A DNA stretch of 46,903 nt. Origin: Erysipelotrichaceae bacterium. Lineage in GTDB: Bacteria; Bacillota_I; Bacilli_A; Erysipelotrichales; Erysipelotrichaceae. A program made the translations under genes and the position numbers. The notes beneath the pieces were generated by a model. It did not search any database. It saw only the letters and a program-made list of their open reading frames with translations, and was not told the origin of the DNA. Below are positions 26,893 to 34,894 of this stretch, piece by piece; the first letter of the stretch is position 1, and each line of letters starts with the position of its first letter. The DNA lies in the NCBI GenBank assembly GCA_017431225.1, contig JAFRLM010000002.1:1-46903 (forward strand), written 5' to 3'.

Positions 26893-27486
26893 TTAGTCTC
26901 TGTAGTATCTGAGGTTTTCGAAGTAGCGGTTGAGGATGTCGTTGAATTCTTTCCAGAGTTCTTCTTCGTTTTCCTTACCGGCGTTGCCTACTTCTTTCCA
27001 CTTGCCACGGAGGCTCTTGACGGTGTTGATCTCGTCATCGGTGAATTCGCTTCTGGCGAGGCACATCTTAGCCTGAGCGATGATCTCCTTCTTGGCAGCT
27101 GTGCGCTCTGCGAAGGTCTCTCTCATCTTTTCATAGTATTCGTTGCGGTTCTTGAAGAAAGCTCTTCTTTCGCCGTTGAATGCGTTCCAGAGTTCATCAT
27201 CGTTCTCACGGCCTGCGCTGCCGGTCTTCTTCCACTGTTCGAACAGGTCGTTCATGATGTTGTTGATCTCTTTGAAGCTTGTCAGTGTGTTAGCTTCTTT
27301 TGCCTTTTCGATCAGGGCTTCCTTAGCTGTCTTGTTTTCAGCGAAGGATGCTCTCAAGTTTTCGAAGTATTCCTTCTTGTTTGCAAAGAACTGATCACGG
27401 ATCTCCTTGAACTGAGCCCAGAGTTCGTCATCCTTTTCCTTGTCAGCACGACCGCAGGCTTTCCATTCTTCAAAGAGATTGTTCAT
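26893..27486 (-). CDS. DUF349 protein, surviving 3' reading frame
   Basis: This is the part of the DUF349 gene that stays open after an in-frame amber codon at 27637-27639, counted from its first ATG. The 197 residues are charged and helical. They contain two complete repeats with the family core W(K/R)xxGxxxxExDDELWxxF followed by FFxxxxEYFxxxR, and a third related unit ending NRYFENLRYYRD. DUF349 proteins are rich in Lys and Glu and their function is unknown. No ribosome binding site precedes this ATG, so it is doubtful that this piece is translated by itself. See the full locus entry. Confidence 0.7.
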   Translation of the reverse strand: MNNLFEEWKACGRADKEKDDELWAQFKEIRDQFFANKKEYFENLRASFAENKTAKEALIEKAKEANTLTSFKEINNIMNDLFEQWKKTGSAGRENDDELWNAFNGERRAFFKNRNEYYEKMRETFAERTAAKKEIIAQAKMCLARSEFTDDEINTVKSLRGKWKEVGNAGKENEEELWKEFNDILNRYFENLRYYRD

Positions 27487-27774
27487 GTCGGCAGTTGCTT
27501 CCTTGAAGTTCGGCTTCTTCAGAACTTCAGCGGCCTTTGCGATCAGATCTTTCTTCTTATCTTCAACCGACGCGAAGATCTCAGCCTCTTTGGCGCTGAG
27601 CTTATCTAAATAGCTGTAGAACTCGTCCGCAAGCTCCTAATCATATAAGGACTCGTCCTCGCTTCCGCTTCTGCGCCACTGTTTTCTCAGGTTGCGCATT
27701 TCTGTCAAAGCGTTGGACAGGTCTTCGCTTTCAGCGAGATTCTTTGCTTTTTCCAATAATTCTTCTTTTGTCAT
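26893..27774 (-). pseudogene. Full DUF349 locus interrupted by an in-frame TAG
   Basis: Reading from the ATG at 27774 (MTKEELLEKAKNLAESED) gives a coherent DUF349 protein of 293 codons, interrupted only once, by TAG at codon 46 (27637-27639, between LYD and ELADEF). Sequence on both sides is in the same frame and of the same character. An AGAGAAGAAG ribosome binding site precedes 27774 and TATAAT lies at 27834-27839. TAG is used as the normal stop of several neighbours (MBL hydrolase, ktrA, kdpE), so it is not reassigned here. A CAG or GAG to TAG change, a sequencing error, or readthrough are possible. Confidence 0.75.
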
Positions 27775-27833
27775 GTTGTCTTCTTCTCTCCGTATCTGTA
27801 ATTAATTGTTGTTCAGATTTCCCTTCACTAAAT

Positions 27834-27839
27834 ATTATA
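27834..27839 (-). promoter_or_regulatory. -10 box of the DUF349 gene
   Basis: A perfect TATAAT on the minus strand lies about 60 bp before the ATG at 27774. No good -35 box is visible. Confidence 0.4.
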
Positions 27840-27888
27840 AGGAAAAACCTGCTTTGTCACAGGATATTTCATTAAAAGAATCAAAAAT

Positions 27889-27927
27889 ATCATGGACTGA
27901 ATAATTATATCTTATTCAGCCCATGAT
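27889..27927 (-). terminator. Terminator of the mscS-family gene
   Basis: A long AT-rich stem (CATGG-CTGAATAA with TTATTCAG-CCATG, one mismatch) is followed on the minus strand by ATTTTTG. On the plus strand a T-run follows a few bases later. Confidence 0.75.
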
Positions 27928-27980
27928 TGCACATTTTTTATCTCTATATAAGGAGAAATTCCCTGATTTGACCAGTCAGA

Positions 27981-28778
27981 TCACTTGATCTGCTTGTACA
28001 TCGCTGTCGGAGCCTTAATTCCGGCCTTTTTGAGCGCTTCCGCGATATTCTGTTCCGCAGAGAACTTCGCTCCCCAGTAATCGGCATTCTTACACCAGAC
28101 CATCGGGGTGAAAGTCATCGCCTGATCGCTGCCGCCGTTGACCGGAACGATCGGTGCGGGATCTTTGAGGATCAGCTCGTTCCCGGCAAAAGCCTCAAGG
28201 ACAGCAGCGCGGATCGCTTCGATATCCTCGCCTCTGGCAACAGTGAAACTCAGGTCGACACGGCGCGTTTCTTCCGCAGAGTAGTTCTTGACGTTCGCGT
28301 TCATGATCGAACCGTTCGGGATCAGGACCTTGCGGTTATCCGGTGTTAATAGCGTGGTATAGAACATTGAAATATCCTTGACAACACCGCTTTCACCGGC
28401 CGTTTCCACGAAGTCACCGACGCGGTACGGTTTGAAGATCATCAGCATCACGCCGCCGGCAAGGTTGGACAGAGAGCCCTGCAGAGCCATACCGACCGCG
28501 ACGCCGGCAGAAGCGAGCACGGTGATGACGGATGCCATCGGCACGCCCAGGATACCGATCACCGATACGATGAGGACCAGGTACAGAAGTACTTTTACGA
28601 TATTCAGGGCAAGTGAAGCAGTCGTTGCGTCGAGCTTCTTTAGAAGACCTTTGTCACCAATGAGCTTCAGCAGTTTCCTGATGATGAAACGGCCGACAAA
28701 GTAAACGATCAGCGCGGTGACGATCCGGATACAGTAGTTCGAGATCAGCAGACCCGCATTATCAAAAAAACGTCCCAT
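27981..28778 (-). CDS. MscS-family mechanosensitive channel
   Basis: This small-conductance channel releases solutes on hypo-osmotic shock. The 265-residue product has the minimal MscS build: three transmembrane helices (about 10-30, 55-80, 85-110), a pore helix with the small-residue pattern LASAGVAVGMALQGSLSNLA, the GGVMLMIFKPYRVGDFVE beta domain entry, and an alpha/beta cytoplasmic domain. AAGGAGG lies upstream of the ATG at 28778. It is monocistronic. With the neighbouring potassium and antiporter genes it forms a group for osmotic and ionic balance. Confidence 0.93.
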   Translation of the reverse strand: MGRFFDNAGLLISNYCIRIVTALIVYFVGRFIIRKLLKLIGDKGLLKKLDATTASLALNIVKVLLYLVLIVSVIGILGVPMASVITVLASAGVAVGMALQGSLSNLAGGVMLMIFKPYRVGDFVETAGESGVVKDISMFYTTLLTPDNRKVLIPNGSIMNANVKNYSAEETRRVDLSFTVARGEDIEAIRAAVLEAFAGNELILKDPAPIVPVNGGSDQAMTFTPMVWCKNADYWGAKFSAEQNIAEALKKAGIKAPTAMYKQIK

Positions 28779-28859
28779 ATGATTATTTCCTCCTTTTTGT
28801 TCGTCTTAATTTTAGCACTGTCGGAAACAACGGAAGCATTTTCTGTTTTCCGCGGCTTT

Positions 28860-28910
28860 TCTTAACGGAATCTTAATGCCGGAGCCGTGGATGTTAAGCC
28901 AATCTTAACG
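28860..28910 (+). promoter_or_regulatory. Response-regulator-type repeats upstream of ktrA
   Basis: Copies of TCTTAA(C/T)G occur at 28860-28867, 28871-28878 and 28903-28910, offset by 11 and 32 bp, with an inverted GTTAAG at 28893-28898. OmpR/PhoP-type regulators bind direct repeats spaced by about 11 bp. KdpE encoded downstream is the natural candidate. Confidence 0.5.
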
Positions 28911-28920
28911 CAGCGTTTTC

Positions 28921-28926
28921 TACAAT
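28921..28926 (+). promoter_or_regulatory. -10 box of the ktrA operon
   Basis: TACAAT lies 25 bp before ktrA. The sequence 17 bp upstream (GCCAAT) is a poor -35 box, as expected for an activator-dependent promoter. Confidence 0.5.
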
Positions 28927-28950
28927 GAAGATGAAGGAAAGGTACAAATC

Positions 28951-29595
28951 ATGAAAAGCGTACTGGTAATCGGTGCCGGCCGTTTCGGCCGCTACATCTG
29001 CAAAAAGCTTTATGAGATGGGTCATCAGATCATGATCGTTGACCGGGATGAGGAACGGATCCATAAGGTCCTGCCCTATGTTACCGGTGCCCAGATCGGA
29101 AACAGCACCAACAGCGCTTTTATGGAATCGCTGGGCATCTCGGAGTTTGATCTGTGCATCGTCGCGATCGGCGACAACTTCCTGAGTTCTCTGGAAACGA
29201 CGTTCCTGCTGGATGAGCTCGGCGCCAAGAAGATCGTCTCCCGGGCGACCAGCAGTTCCCAGGAAAAATTCCTGCTTCGCAACGGCGCGGATGAAGTCGT
29301 CTTCCCGGAACGACAGATGGGCAACTGGACTGCCATCCGTTTCATTTCCGACAACATTTCCAACTATATCGAGCTCTCTGATGACTATTCGATCTACGAA
29401 GTCTATGTCCCGGCTGCCTGGGACAATAAACGGATCGGCGAGATCGATATCCGCCGTAAATACAAGATCAACATCCTCGGCGTCAAGAACGGCACCATGA
29501 ACATGGATATCAGCAACGACACTCTGCTCCACCGCGGGGAGACGATGCTGGTGCTGGGCAAGACGCAGGTCATCCAGAAGCTCTTCGGCCTGTAG
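28951..29595 (+). CDS. ktrA: TrkA/KtrA-type potassium uptake regulatory subunit
   Basis: This is a cytosolic RCK protein that gates a KtrB/TrkH-type potassium channel in response to nucleotides. The 214 residues comprise a Rossmann RCK_N domain (GAGRFG at about 8-13, then IVDRDEERI with the acidic ribose-binding residue) and an RCK_C domain (about 140-214). One KtrA unit of this length is usual for Ktr systems. AAGGAAAGG precedes the ATG. No ktrB lies in this window, so the membrane subunit must be elsewhere. It leads an operon with a small membrane protein and kdpDE. Confidence 0.92.
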   Translation: MKSVLVIGAGRFGRYICKKLYEMGHQIMIVDRDEERIHKVLPYVTGAQIGNSTNSAFMESLGISEFDLCIVAIGDNFLSSLETTFLLDELGAKKIVSRATSSSQEKFLLRNGADEVVFPERQMGNWTAIRFISDNISNYIELSDDYSIYEVYVPAAWDNKRIGEIDIRRKYKINILGVKNGTMNMDISNDTLLHRGETMLVLGKTQVIQKLFGL

Positions 29596-29606
29596 GAGGG
29601 ACAGTT

Positions 29607-29882
29607 ATGTTACAGAATCTTTTGATCCTGATCGCTTTCATCGCGATCGCACTGATCATCTACCGTTCGATCGACAGACTGATCGATCCCCTTCTGCCCT
29701 TCCGGCAAGTGCGCAGACCCGTAAAGAAGGCGGTCATCGTCCTTAAGGGCGACGAACGATATACCACCGGGAAACCTGACGGCCGGTCTGATAAAGACGG
29801 TACCCCCAACGTCAAAGATCCTTTCCGGCCGGACGGTTCCGGCGAAAAACCCGACCGGCATTCCCTGCCGTTAGGTGTTTAA
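29607..29882 (+). CDS. Small membrane protein of unknown function in the potassium operon
   Basis: I do not recognise this 91-residue protein. It has one N-terminal transmembrane helix (about 3-19, LLILIAFIAIALIIY) and a basic, proline- and glycine-rich tail that looks disordered (KGDERYTTGKPDGR and onwards). It is very likely real, since AGGAGGG overlaps the ktrA stop and sits 7 nt before the ATG, and the gene follows ktrA by 11 nt. Its position between ktrA and kdpD suggests an accessory subunit or regulator of potassium transport, in the way KdpF is a small partner of KdpABC; it shows no similarity to KdpF that I can see. Confidence 0.7.
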   Translation: MLQNLLILIAFIAIALIIYRSIDRLIDPLLPFRQVRRPVKKAVIVLKGDERYTTGKPDGRSDKDGTPNVKDPFRPDGSGEKPDRHSLPLGV

Positions 29883-29892
29883 GTGTTATTAT

Positions 29893-29917
29893 AAAAGGAG
29901 AAGGTGCTTCTCCTTTT
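29893..29917 (+). terminator. Intra-operon terminator-like hairpin before kdpD
   Basis: A perfect 11-bp stem AAAAGGAGAAG/CTTCTCCTTTT with a GTG loop ends in TTTTT. It lies between the small membrane protein and kdpD on the coding strand. It has the form of an intrinsic terminator and may reduce kdpDE expression relative to ktrA. Confidence 0.6.
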
Positions 29918-29936
29918 TGAAAGTCAGAACATTTTC

Positions 29937-31871
29937 ATGGAAAACAGCGAGAATATAAAAATGAATATCCTGATCTGTCTGTCCGGTTCACCGAGCAATG
30001 CCCGTGTCATCAAGGCTGCGGCCAAGCTTTTCGAACGCGGCAGCGGCAGCATGACGGCGCTTTATGTCAGCTCGATGAACGAGGATATCCATTCCAATCC
30101 CGCCCTGCAGAAGAATATCGCCCTGGCGGAAAGCCTGGGAGCGGAGACGCATTTTGCCCGCAGCAACGAGATCGCGCTGACGATCTCCGAATACGCGAAG
30201 CATACGGCGGTAACAGATCTTTTTATCGGCTACAGTCCCTCTTCCGATCTTTTCCCGCGCCGGAACATCGGGGAAAAACTGGTCGCCCTTTTGCCGGATG
30301 TCGATATCCACATCATCCCGGATGCCTCCGCTTCGGCTTATCAGCCTGTTCTTTTAAAGAGCGGCGAAAGCTTCTGGAATCTGCGCGACTTTCTGCTGGT
30401 CACCGGGATCATGGCGGCAGCGACTCTGCTATCCTACCTGTTCGACCGTTCCCGCTTCAGCAACTCCAATATCGTCACGATCTATATCCTGGCTGTCCTG
30501 ATCGCCTCGGTGCTGACTTCGCACCGCTTTTACGGCTTTCTGGCAGCCGTTTTATATATCCTCTTATTCAACTTCCTTTTCATCGATCCGCGTTTTACTC
30601 TGCTGGTCTATGATTCGGGATATCTCATGACCTATTTCGTCACCATCCTTGCCTCGCTGATCACCGGTTCCCTGGCAGTCAAGCTGAAGAATATCGCGAA
30701 ACAGTCCGCGGACACCGCCTATCAGACAAAGGTCCTGCTGGATACGTCCGATCAGCTGGAAGCAGCGAAGGACAGCCGCGAAATGATCCGTATCACCTGC
30801 GGTCAGCTGGCCAATCTTCTGGAACGCACCGTTTCCTTTTACGCAGTGGAAAACGGCAAGGTAGAGCGCAAGGCGGTCTCGGTCTGGAATCCGGACCGGA
30901 ACAGCGATGAACCTGTCTCCGCAGTGGAAGAAAACGACGTTCTTTCCGTCTATGAAGGAAAGCAGACGGAAAAGACCGCGGACAGCGGAAGGCTGTATTT
31001 CCGTGTGGATTCCGAAGACGGCTGTTTCGGTGTCCTCTCGGTAAAGACCGGGAAGGAACCGCTGAGCGAGATGGAGAAAACGATCCTGCTCTCCGTTATC
31101 AACGAATTCACTCTGGCTTTAAACAACGAGCATAACCGCCAGCAGAAGACGGAAGCGGAGATCCGCGCCGGCAAGGAACGTTTCCGGGCAGGGCTTCTGC
31201 GTTCGATCTCCCATGATCTGCGCACACCTCTGACTTCGATCTGCGGCAACGCCGAGAACCTGCGCACGAACCACGCGTATATGAGTGAGGAAGACCGCGA
31301 GAAGATCTACGAAGATATCGAGGAAGACTCCTTCTGGCTGAAGAACCAGATGGAGAACATCCTCTCTGTAACAAAGCTTGAAAGCCATCCGGAACCGAAT
31401 CTGTCTGTGGAAAATGTGGAAGACGTCATCAACGAAAGTCTTCAGCATCTGGATTCCCATGCCCGGGAACACACGATCCGGGTCATCGGGAACGATGAGC
31501 TGCTGTTCGCGGAAATGGATCCCAAACTGATCACCCAGGTGCTGGTCAATCTTCTGAACAATGCCGTGAAATATACGCCTGCCGGCTCAAAGATCCTTGT
31601 CCGTCTGCAAAAGAAAGTCGGCGAGATCGTCGTCAGCGTGGAAGATAACGGTCCGGGCATCCCGGATGAAAACAAGCCTTATATCTTCGATCTCTATTAC
31701 ACAGGCGACCGTGAGAAAAGCGACAGCTTCCGCAGTATGGGCATCGGCCTGCATCTCTGCCGGCTGATCCTGCACGCGCACGGACGCGAGATCGAAGTCC
31801 TAGACAACGAGCCGCACGGCGCGATTTTCCGTTTCACACTCAAAAGTATGGAGGTCGGCGAATATGCCTGA
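29937..31871 (+). CDS. kdpD: KdpD-type sensor histidine kinase (short form)
   Basis: This membrane histidine kinase pairs with KdpE to sense potassium or turgor. From the start at 29937 it has 644 residues: a Usp-like domain (about 8-130), four transmembrane helices of the DUF4118 type (about 145-255), a GAF-like region, the phosphoacceptor His426 in SISHDLRTPLTS, and an HATPase domain with NLLNNAVKYTP (N box), DNGPGIP and GIGLHL. It lacks the N-terminal Walker-type KdpD domain of the E. coli protein (about 890 residues). A start at 29961 (MNILICLSGSPSN) is equally possible, since neither ATG has a good ribosome binding site. Its stop overlaps kdpE by 8 nt. No kdpFABC lies nearby. Confidence 0.9.
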   Translation: MENSENIKMNILICLSGSPSNARVIKAAAKLFERGSGSMTALYVSSMNEDIHSNPALQKNIALAESLGAETHFARSNEIALTISEYAKHTAVTDLFIGYSPSSDLFPRRNIGEKLVALLPDVDIHIIPDASASAYQPVLLKSGESFWNLRDFLLVTGIMAAATLLSYLFDRSRFSNSNIVTIYILAVLIASVLTSHRFYGFLAAVLYILLFNFLFIDPRFTLLVYDSGYLMTYFVTILASLITGSLAVKLKNIAKQSADTAYQTKVLLDTSDQLEAAKDSREMIRITCGQLANLLERTVSFYAVENGKVERKAVSVWNPDRNSDEPVSAVEENDVLSVYEGKQTEKTADSGRLYFRVDSEDGCFGVLSVKTGKEPLSEMEKTILLSVINEFTLALNNEHNRQQKTEAEIRAGKERFRAGLLRSISHDLRTPLTSICGNAENLRTNHAYMSEEDREKIYEDIEEDSFWLKNQMENILSVTKLESHPEPNLSVENVEDVINESLQHLDSHAREHTIRVIGNDELLFAEMDPKLITQVLVNLLNNAVKYTPAGSKILVRLQKKVGEIVVSVEDNGPGIPDENKPYIFDLYYTGDREKSDSFRSMGIGLHLCRLILHAHGREIEVLDNEPHGAIFRFTLKSMEVGEYA

Positions 31872-32559
31872 ATTCAAGATCCTGATCGTGGAAGATGACC
31901 GGTCGATCCAAAATCTGATCTCGACGGCACTGAAGATCAACCAGTACAGCTTTTTAAATGTTTATAACGGCAAGGAAGCGATCTCGACCTGCATGTCCCA
32001 TAAGCCGGACCTGCTTCTGCTCGATCTCGGCCTGCCGGATATCGACGGGATCGAGGTCATCAGGACCGTCCGCACCTGGTCAAATGTGCCGATCATCGTG
32101 ATCAGTGCCCGGGACGAGGACAGCGATAAGATCGAGGCGCTCGACAGCGGTGCTGATGATTATCTGACCAAACCTTTCTCAGTGCAGGAGATGCTGGCGC
32201 GCATCCGCACCGTACAGCGCCGGCAGCAGTATCTGCCGTCTCCCGAACAGGAGAAAAGCGTCTTTGAAAACGGCAAGCTGAAGATCGACTATGCCTCCGG
32301 CACAGCAGAGCTTGACGGCGCGGAGCTTCATCTCACGCCGATCGAATACAAGATCCTCTGCCTGCTTTCCAGGAATGTCGGAAAGGTCCTGACCCATTCC
32401 TTCATCATCAGCAATATCTGGGGAAACGCGGTCGATACAGACATCGTATCCCTGCGTGTCTATATGACTTCCTTACGTAAGAAACTGAAGTGTTCCGAAG
32501 AGGAGGAACCGCTGATCCGCACCAGAGTCGGAATCGGCTATCAGATGATCCGCCTCTAG
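31864..32559 (+). CDS. kdpE: KdpE-type response regulator
   Basis: This OmpR-family transcription factor of 231 residues has a receiver domain with Asp11/Asp12, phosphoacceptor Asp54 (LLLLDLGLPD) and Lys in LTKPFS, and a winged-helix DNA-binding domain (about 135-228, ending RTRVGIGYQM). It overlaps kdpD by 8 nt. With no kdpFABC here, its likely target is this operon itself: direct repeats of the right spacing precede ktrA. The regulon is inferred. Confidence 0.93.
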   Translation: MPEFKILIVEDDRSIQNLISTALKINQYSFLNVYNGKEAISTCMSHKPDLLLLDLGLPDIDGIEVIRTVRTWSNVPIIVISARDEDSDKIEALDSGADDYLTKPFSVQEMLARIRTVQRRQQYLPSPEQEKSVFENGKLKIDYASGTAELDGAELHLTPIEYKILCLLSRNVGKVLTHSFIISNIWGNAVDTDIVSLRVYMTSLRKKLKCSEEEEPLIRTRVGIGYQMIRL

Positions 32560-32595
32560 AAAAACACCCCATTGCATACAGACCCATACAAAAAA

Positions 32596-32633
32596 CCGGA
32601 GCTCCTGTACTGAAGTTCAGCACGGAGCCCCGG
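32596..32633. terminator. Bidirectional terminator between kdpE and pyrE
   Basis: CCGG-GCTCC arms pair with GGAGC-CCGG around an inner CTGAA/TTCAG hairpin. CTATTTTT follows on the plus strand and TTTTTTG on the minus strand. Confidence 0.85.
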
Positions 32634-32643
32634 CTATTTTTGT

Positions 32644-33282
32644 TTATTTCAGGTTTTTGATCCAGCTTTCGTCGGACGGATTATCCCGGAACGCTTTCAG
32701 TGCCGGGATGCTTCTCTTTCTGAGATAGCCTTCGCTGCAGGCAACATCCAGCAGGACATCGTAATTCGTAGCGGAGACGTTTTTCAGACCGTGATCTTTC
32801 AGACGTTCTTCACCGGCTTTCATTCCGTAGCTGAAGATCGAGGCAATGCCCAGAACTTCCGCTCCAGCTGCGCGCAGCGCTTCCGCGACATCGACTGCGC
32901 TTCCGGCAGTGGAGATCAGATCTTCGATAACGACGACCTTGGTGCCGGGTTCACAGCGGCCTTCGATCTGGTTGTTGCGGCCGTGGTCCTTGACGTTGCT
33001 GCGGACATAGCCCATCGGGATCTCCAGGATATCCGCTACCAGCGCGGCATGCGCGATACCGGCGGTGCTGGTGCCCATGACCATCTCACATTCCGGATAA
33101 TGACGTCTGACGATCTTTGCCAGTGCCTGTTCGACATCGTCACGGACAGCGACATCGGAAAGGGTCAGACGGTTGTCACAGTAGATCGGGGATTTGATCC
33201 CGCTTGCCCAGGTAAAGGGTTCTTCCGGACGCAGGAATACGGCTTTGATCTTCAGCAGGTCTCTTGCGATTCTACGCTTCAT
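32644..33282 (-). CDS. pyrE: Orotate phosphoribosyltransferase
   Basis: This enzyme transfers phosphoribose from PRPP to orotate, giving OMP, the fifth step of UMP synthesis. The 212-residue product has the PRPP-binding motif VVVIEDLISTAGSAVD (about 115-130), the substrate loop with Lys-Asp-His-Gly-Arg, and the N-terminal GIKSPIYCDNR. It is the last gene of the operon; GAGGAGGAC precedes the ATG by 6 nt and overlaps the end of pyrF. A terminator follows at 32596-32633. Confidence 0.96.
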   Translation of the reverse strand: MKRRIARDLLKIKAVFLRPEEPFTWASGIKSPIYCDNRLTLSDVAVRDDVEQALAKIVRRHYPECEMVMGTSTAGIAHAALVADILEIPMGYVRSNVKDHGRNNQIEGRCEPGTKVVVIEDLISTAGSAVDVAEALRAAGAEVLGIASIFSYGMKAGEERLKDHGLKNVSATNYDVLLDVACSEGYLRKRSIPALKAFRDNPSDESWIKNLK

Positions 33283-33284
33283 GT

Positions 33285-33983
33285 TCAGTCCTCCTCGAAT
33301 TCTTGGCAGGCTCTTTCATAGGCTGCGACCGGATCCGCGGATGCGGTGATCGAACGGCCGACAACGATATAGGAGGAGCCCAGTTCTTTGGCTTTTGCCG
33401 GGGTCGTGACACGTTTCTGGTCACCCTTGTCGTCATCCGCGAAACGGATGCCCGGGGTGACGGTGAGGAAATCTTCGCCGCAGGCTTCTTTGACGATGCC
33501 CGCTTCTAACGGCGAGCAGACAACGCCCTGACAGCCGGCTTTCTTGGCGTTCATCGCGTAATGAAGGACAGTCTCCTCCATCTTGTGATCGATCCACAGT
33601 TCCTTATTCATGACTTCTTCGGTCGTGCTGGTCAGCTGGGTGACCGCAAGCAGTACGGCGTTGGAATTCTTTTCCTTCAGCGCTCTGGCAGCCGCTTCCA
33701 TCATGGCGACCGAGCCGGCGGCATGGACATTGACCATGTCTACATTGAGTTCCGCCAGTTTGCACATGGATTTATGAACGGTATTGGGAATGTCGTGCAG
33801 TTTCAGATCCAGGAAGATCTTATGACCGCGGCGCTTGATCTCACGGACGATCGACGGTCCGTTGCCGTAGAAAAGCTCCATACCAATCTTCACGAACGGC
33901 TTCTTATCACGGAACAGATCCAGGAAATCGAACAGTTTTACCGGATCGTCAAAATCACATGCGATGATTACTTCTCTTTTCAT
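33285..33983 (-). CDS. pyrF: Orotidine 5'-phosphate decarboxylase
   Basis: This enzyme converts OMP to UMP. The 232-residue TIM-barrel protein carries the family signature FLDLKLHDIPNTV, with the catalytic Asp-Lys-x-x-Asp, the N-terminal IIACDFDD and the phosphate-binding GR near the end (VVGRSITAS). The start at 33983 overlaps the pyrD stop (ATGA) and has AGGAAGGGC upstream. The gene is followed after 2 nt by pyrE. Confidence 0.96.
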   Translation of the reverse strand: MKREVIIACDFDDPVKLFDFLDLFRDKKPFVKIGMELFYGNGPSIVREIKRRGHKIFLDLKLHDIPNTVHKSMCKLAELNVDMVNVHAAGSVAMMEAAARALKEKNSNAVLLAVTQLTSTTEEVMNKELWIDHKMEETVLHYAMNAKKAGCQGVVCSPLEAGIVKEACGEDFLTVTPGIRFADDDKGDQKRVTTPAKAKELGSSYIVVGRSITASADPVAAYERACQEFEED

Positions 33984-34894
33984 TTGTGTGCCCTTCCTAT
34001 AATAGCATTTATATCGTCGATCCCGAGATCTTTCAGAAGCGTTTGCAGATCTTCGAGGATACGGGGTACGCATAACGGGTCTGTCAGACAGGCAGTTCCG
34101 AGCTCAACGGCCGTTGCCCCGGCTGACATCATTTCGATCACGTCGCTGGCGCTGCTTACGCCGCCGCAGCCGATGATCGGAATATTTACGAGCGGCGCGA
34201 TCTGGTAGACGCGGTAGAGCGAGAGCGGGAAGATGCCCGGGCCGCTGACGCCGCCGGTAATGTTCTTCAAGATCGGTTTACCGGTCCTGAGATCGAGACG
34301 GGTGCCCAGCCAGGTATTGAGCAGGACAAGTCCGTCCGCTCCGTTTTCCTCGAGCTTCCTGCACATTTCCGGCAGATCGGGACACTGCGGGGTGCATTTG
34401 ACATAGACCGGTTTGGTCGTGACTTCCTTGACGGCTTTCAGCACTTCGACCGCCGAAGCAGGATCGGTGCCGAAGCTCATGCCGCCGCCATGGACGTTGG
34501 GACAGGAGATATTTAATTCAATGATGCCGGTCAGCTCTTCCTGATCGAGCAGACGGGCACATTCGCGGTATTCCTCCACGGAGAAGCCGGACACATTGGC
34601 CAGGACTTTTCCCATATACACTTTTCTGAGTTCCGGCAGGACCTTTTCCACGACCTCATGCACGCCGGGGTTCTGCAGACCGACCGCGTTCAGCATGCCG
34701 GAAGGTGATTCGGCGATACGCGGCAGCGGGTTGCCGTAACGCGGATTGAGGGTCGTTCCCTTGATCGCGAAGCTTCCGACTTCGTTGACATCGAAGAAAT
34801 CCAGGAAATCAAGACCGTAGCCGAACGTGCCGCTGGCCGGGATCAGAGGGTTCTTCAGCTCAAGACCTGAGAGATTTACTTTAAGTTCTGCCAT
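33980..34894 (-). CDS. pyrD: Dihydroorotate dehydrogenase, class 1B catalytic subunit
   Basis: This FMN enzyme interconverts dihydroorotate and orotate. The 304-residue protein has the class 1 catalytic Cys in LNISCPNVHGGG and glycine-rich FMN sites (GGVSGPG and GCGGVSS). Pairing with an adjacent pyrK makes it the NAD-dependent class 1B type (PyrDB). The ATG at 34894 is preceded by GAAGGAGGAGA. The gene overlaps pyrK by 19 nt upstream and pyrF by 4 nt downstream. In anaerobes some 1B enzymes work in the catabolic direction; direction is not shown by sequence. Confidence 0.96.
   Translation of the reverse strand: MAELKVNLSGLELKNPLIPASGTFGYGLDFLDFFDVNEVGSFAIKGTTLNPRYGNPLPRIAESPSGMLNAVGLQNPGVHEVVEKVLPELRKVYMGKVLANVSGFSVEEYRECARLLDQEELTGIIELNISCPNVHGGGMSFGTDPASAVEVLKAVKEVTTKPVYVKCTPQCPDLPEMCRKLEENGADGLVLLNTWLGTRLDLRTGKPILKNITGGVSGPGIFPLSLYRVYQIAPLVNIPIIGCGGVSSASDVIEMMSAGATAVELGTACLTDPLCVPRILEDLQTLLKDLGIDDINAIIGRAHK

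Noticed and set aside
26785..27609. 274-codon plus-strand frame opposite the DUF349 gene
   Set aside because: It is valine- and phenylalanine-rich and mirrors the Lys/Glu-rich DUF349 repeats. No start signals are present and the minus strand is clearly coding.
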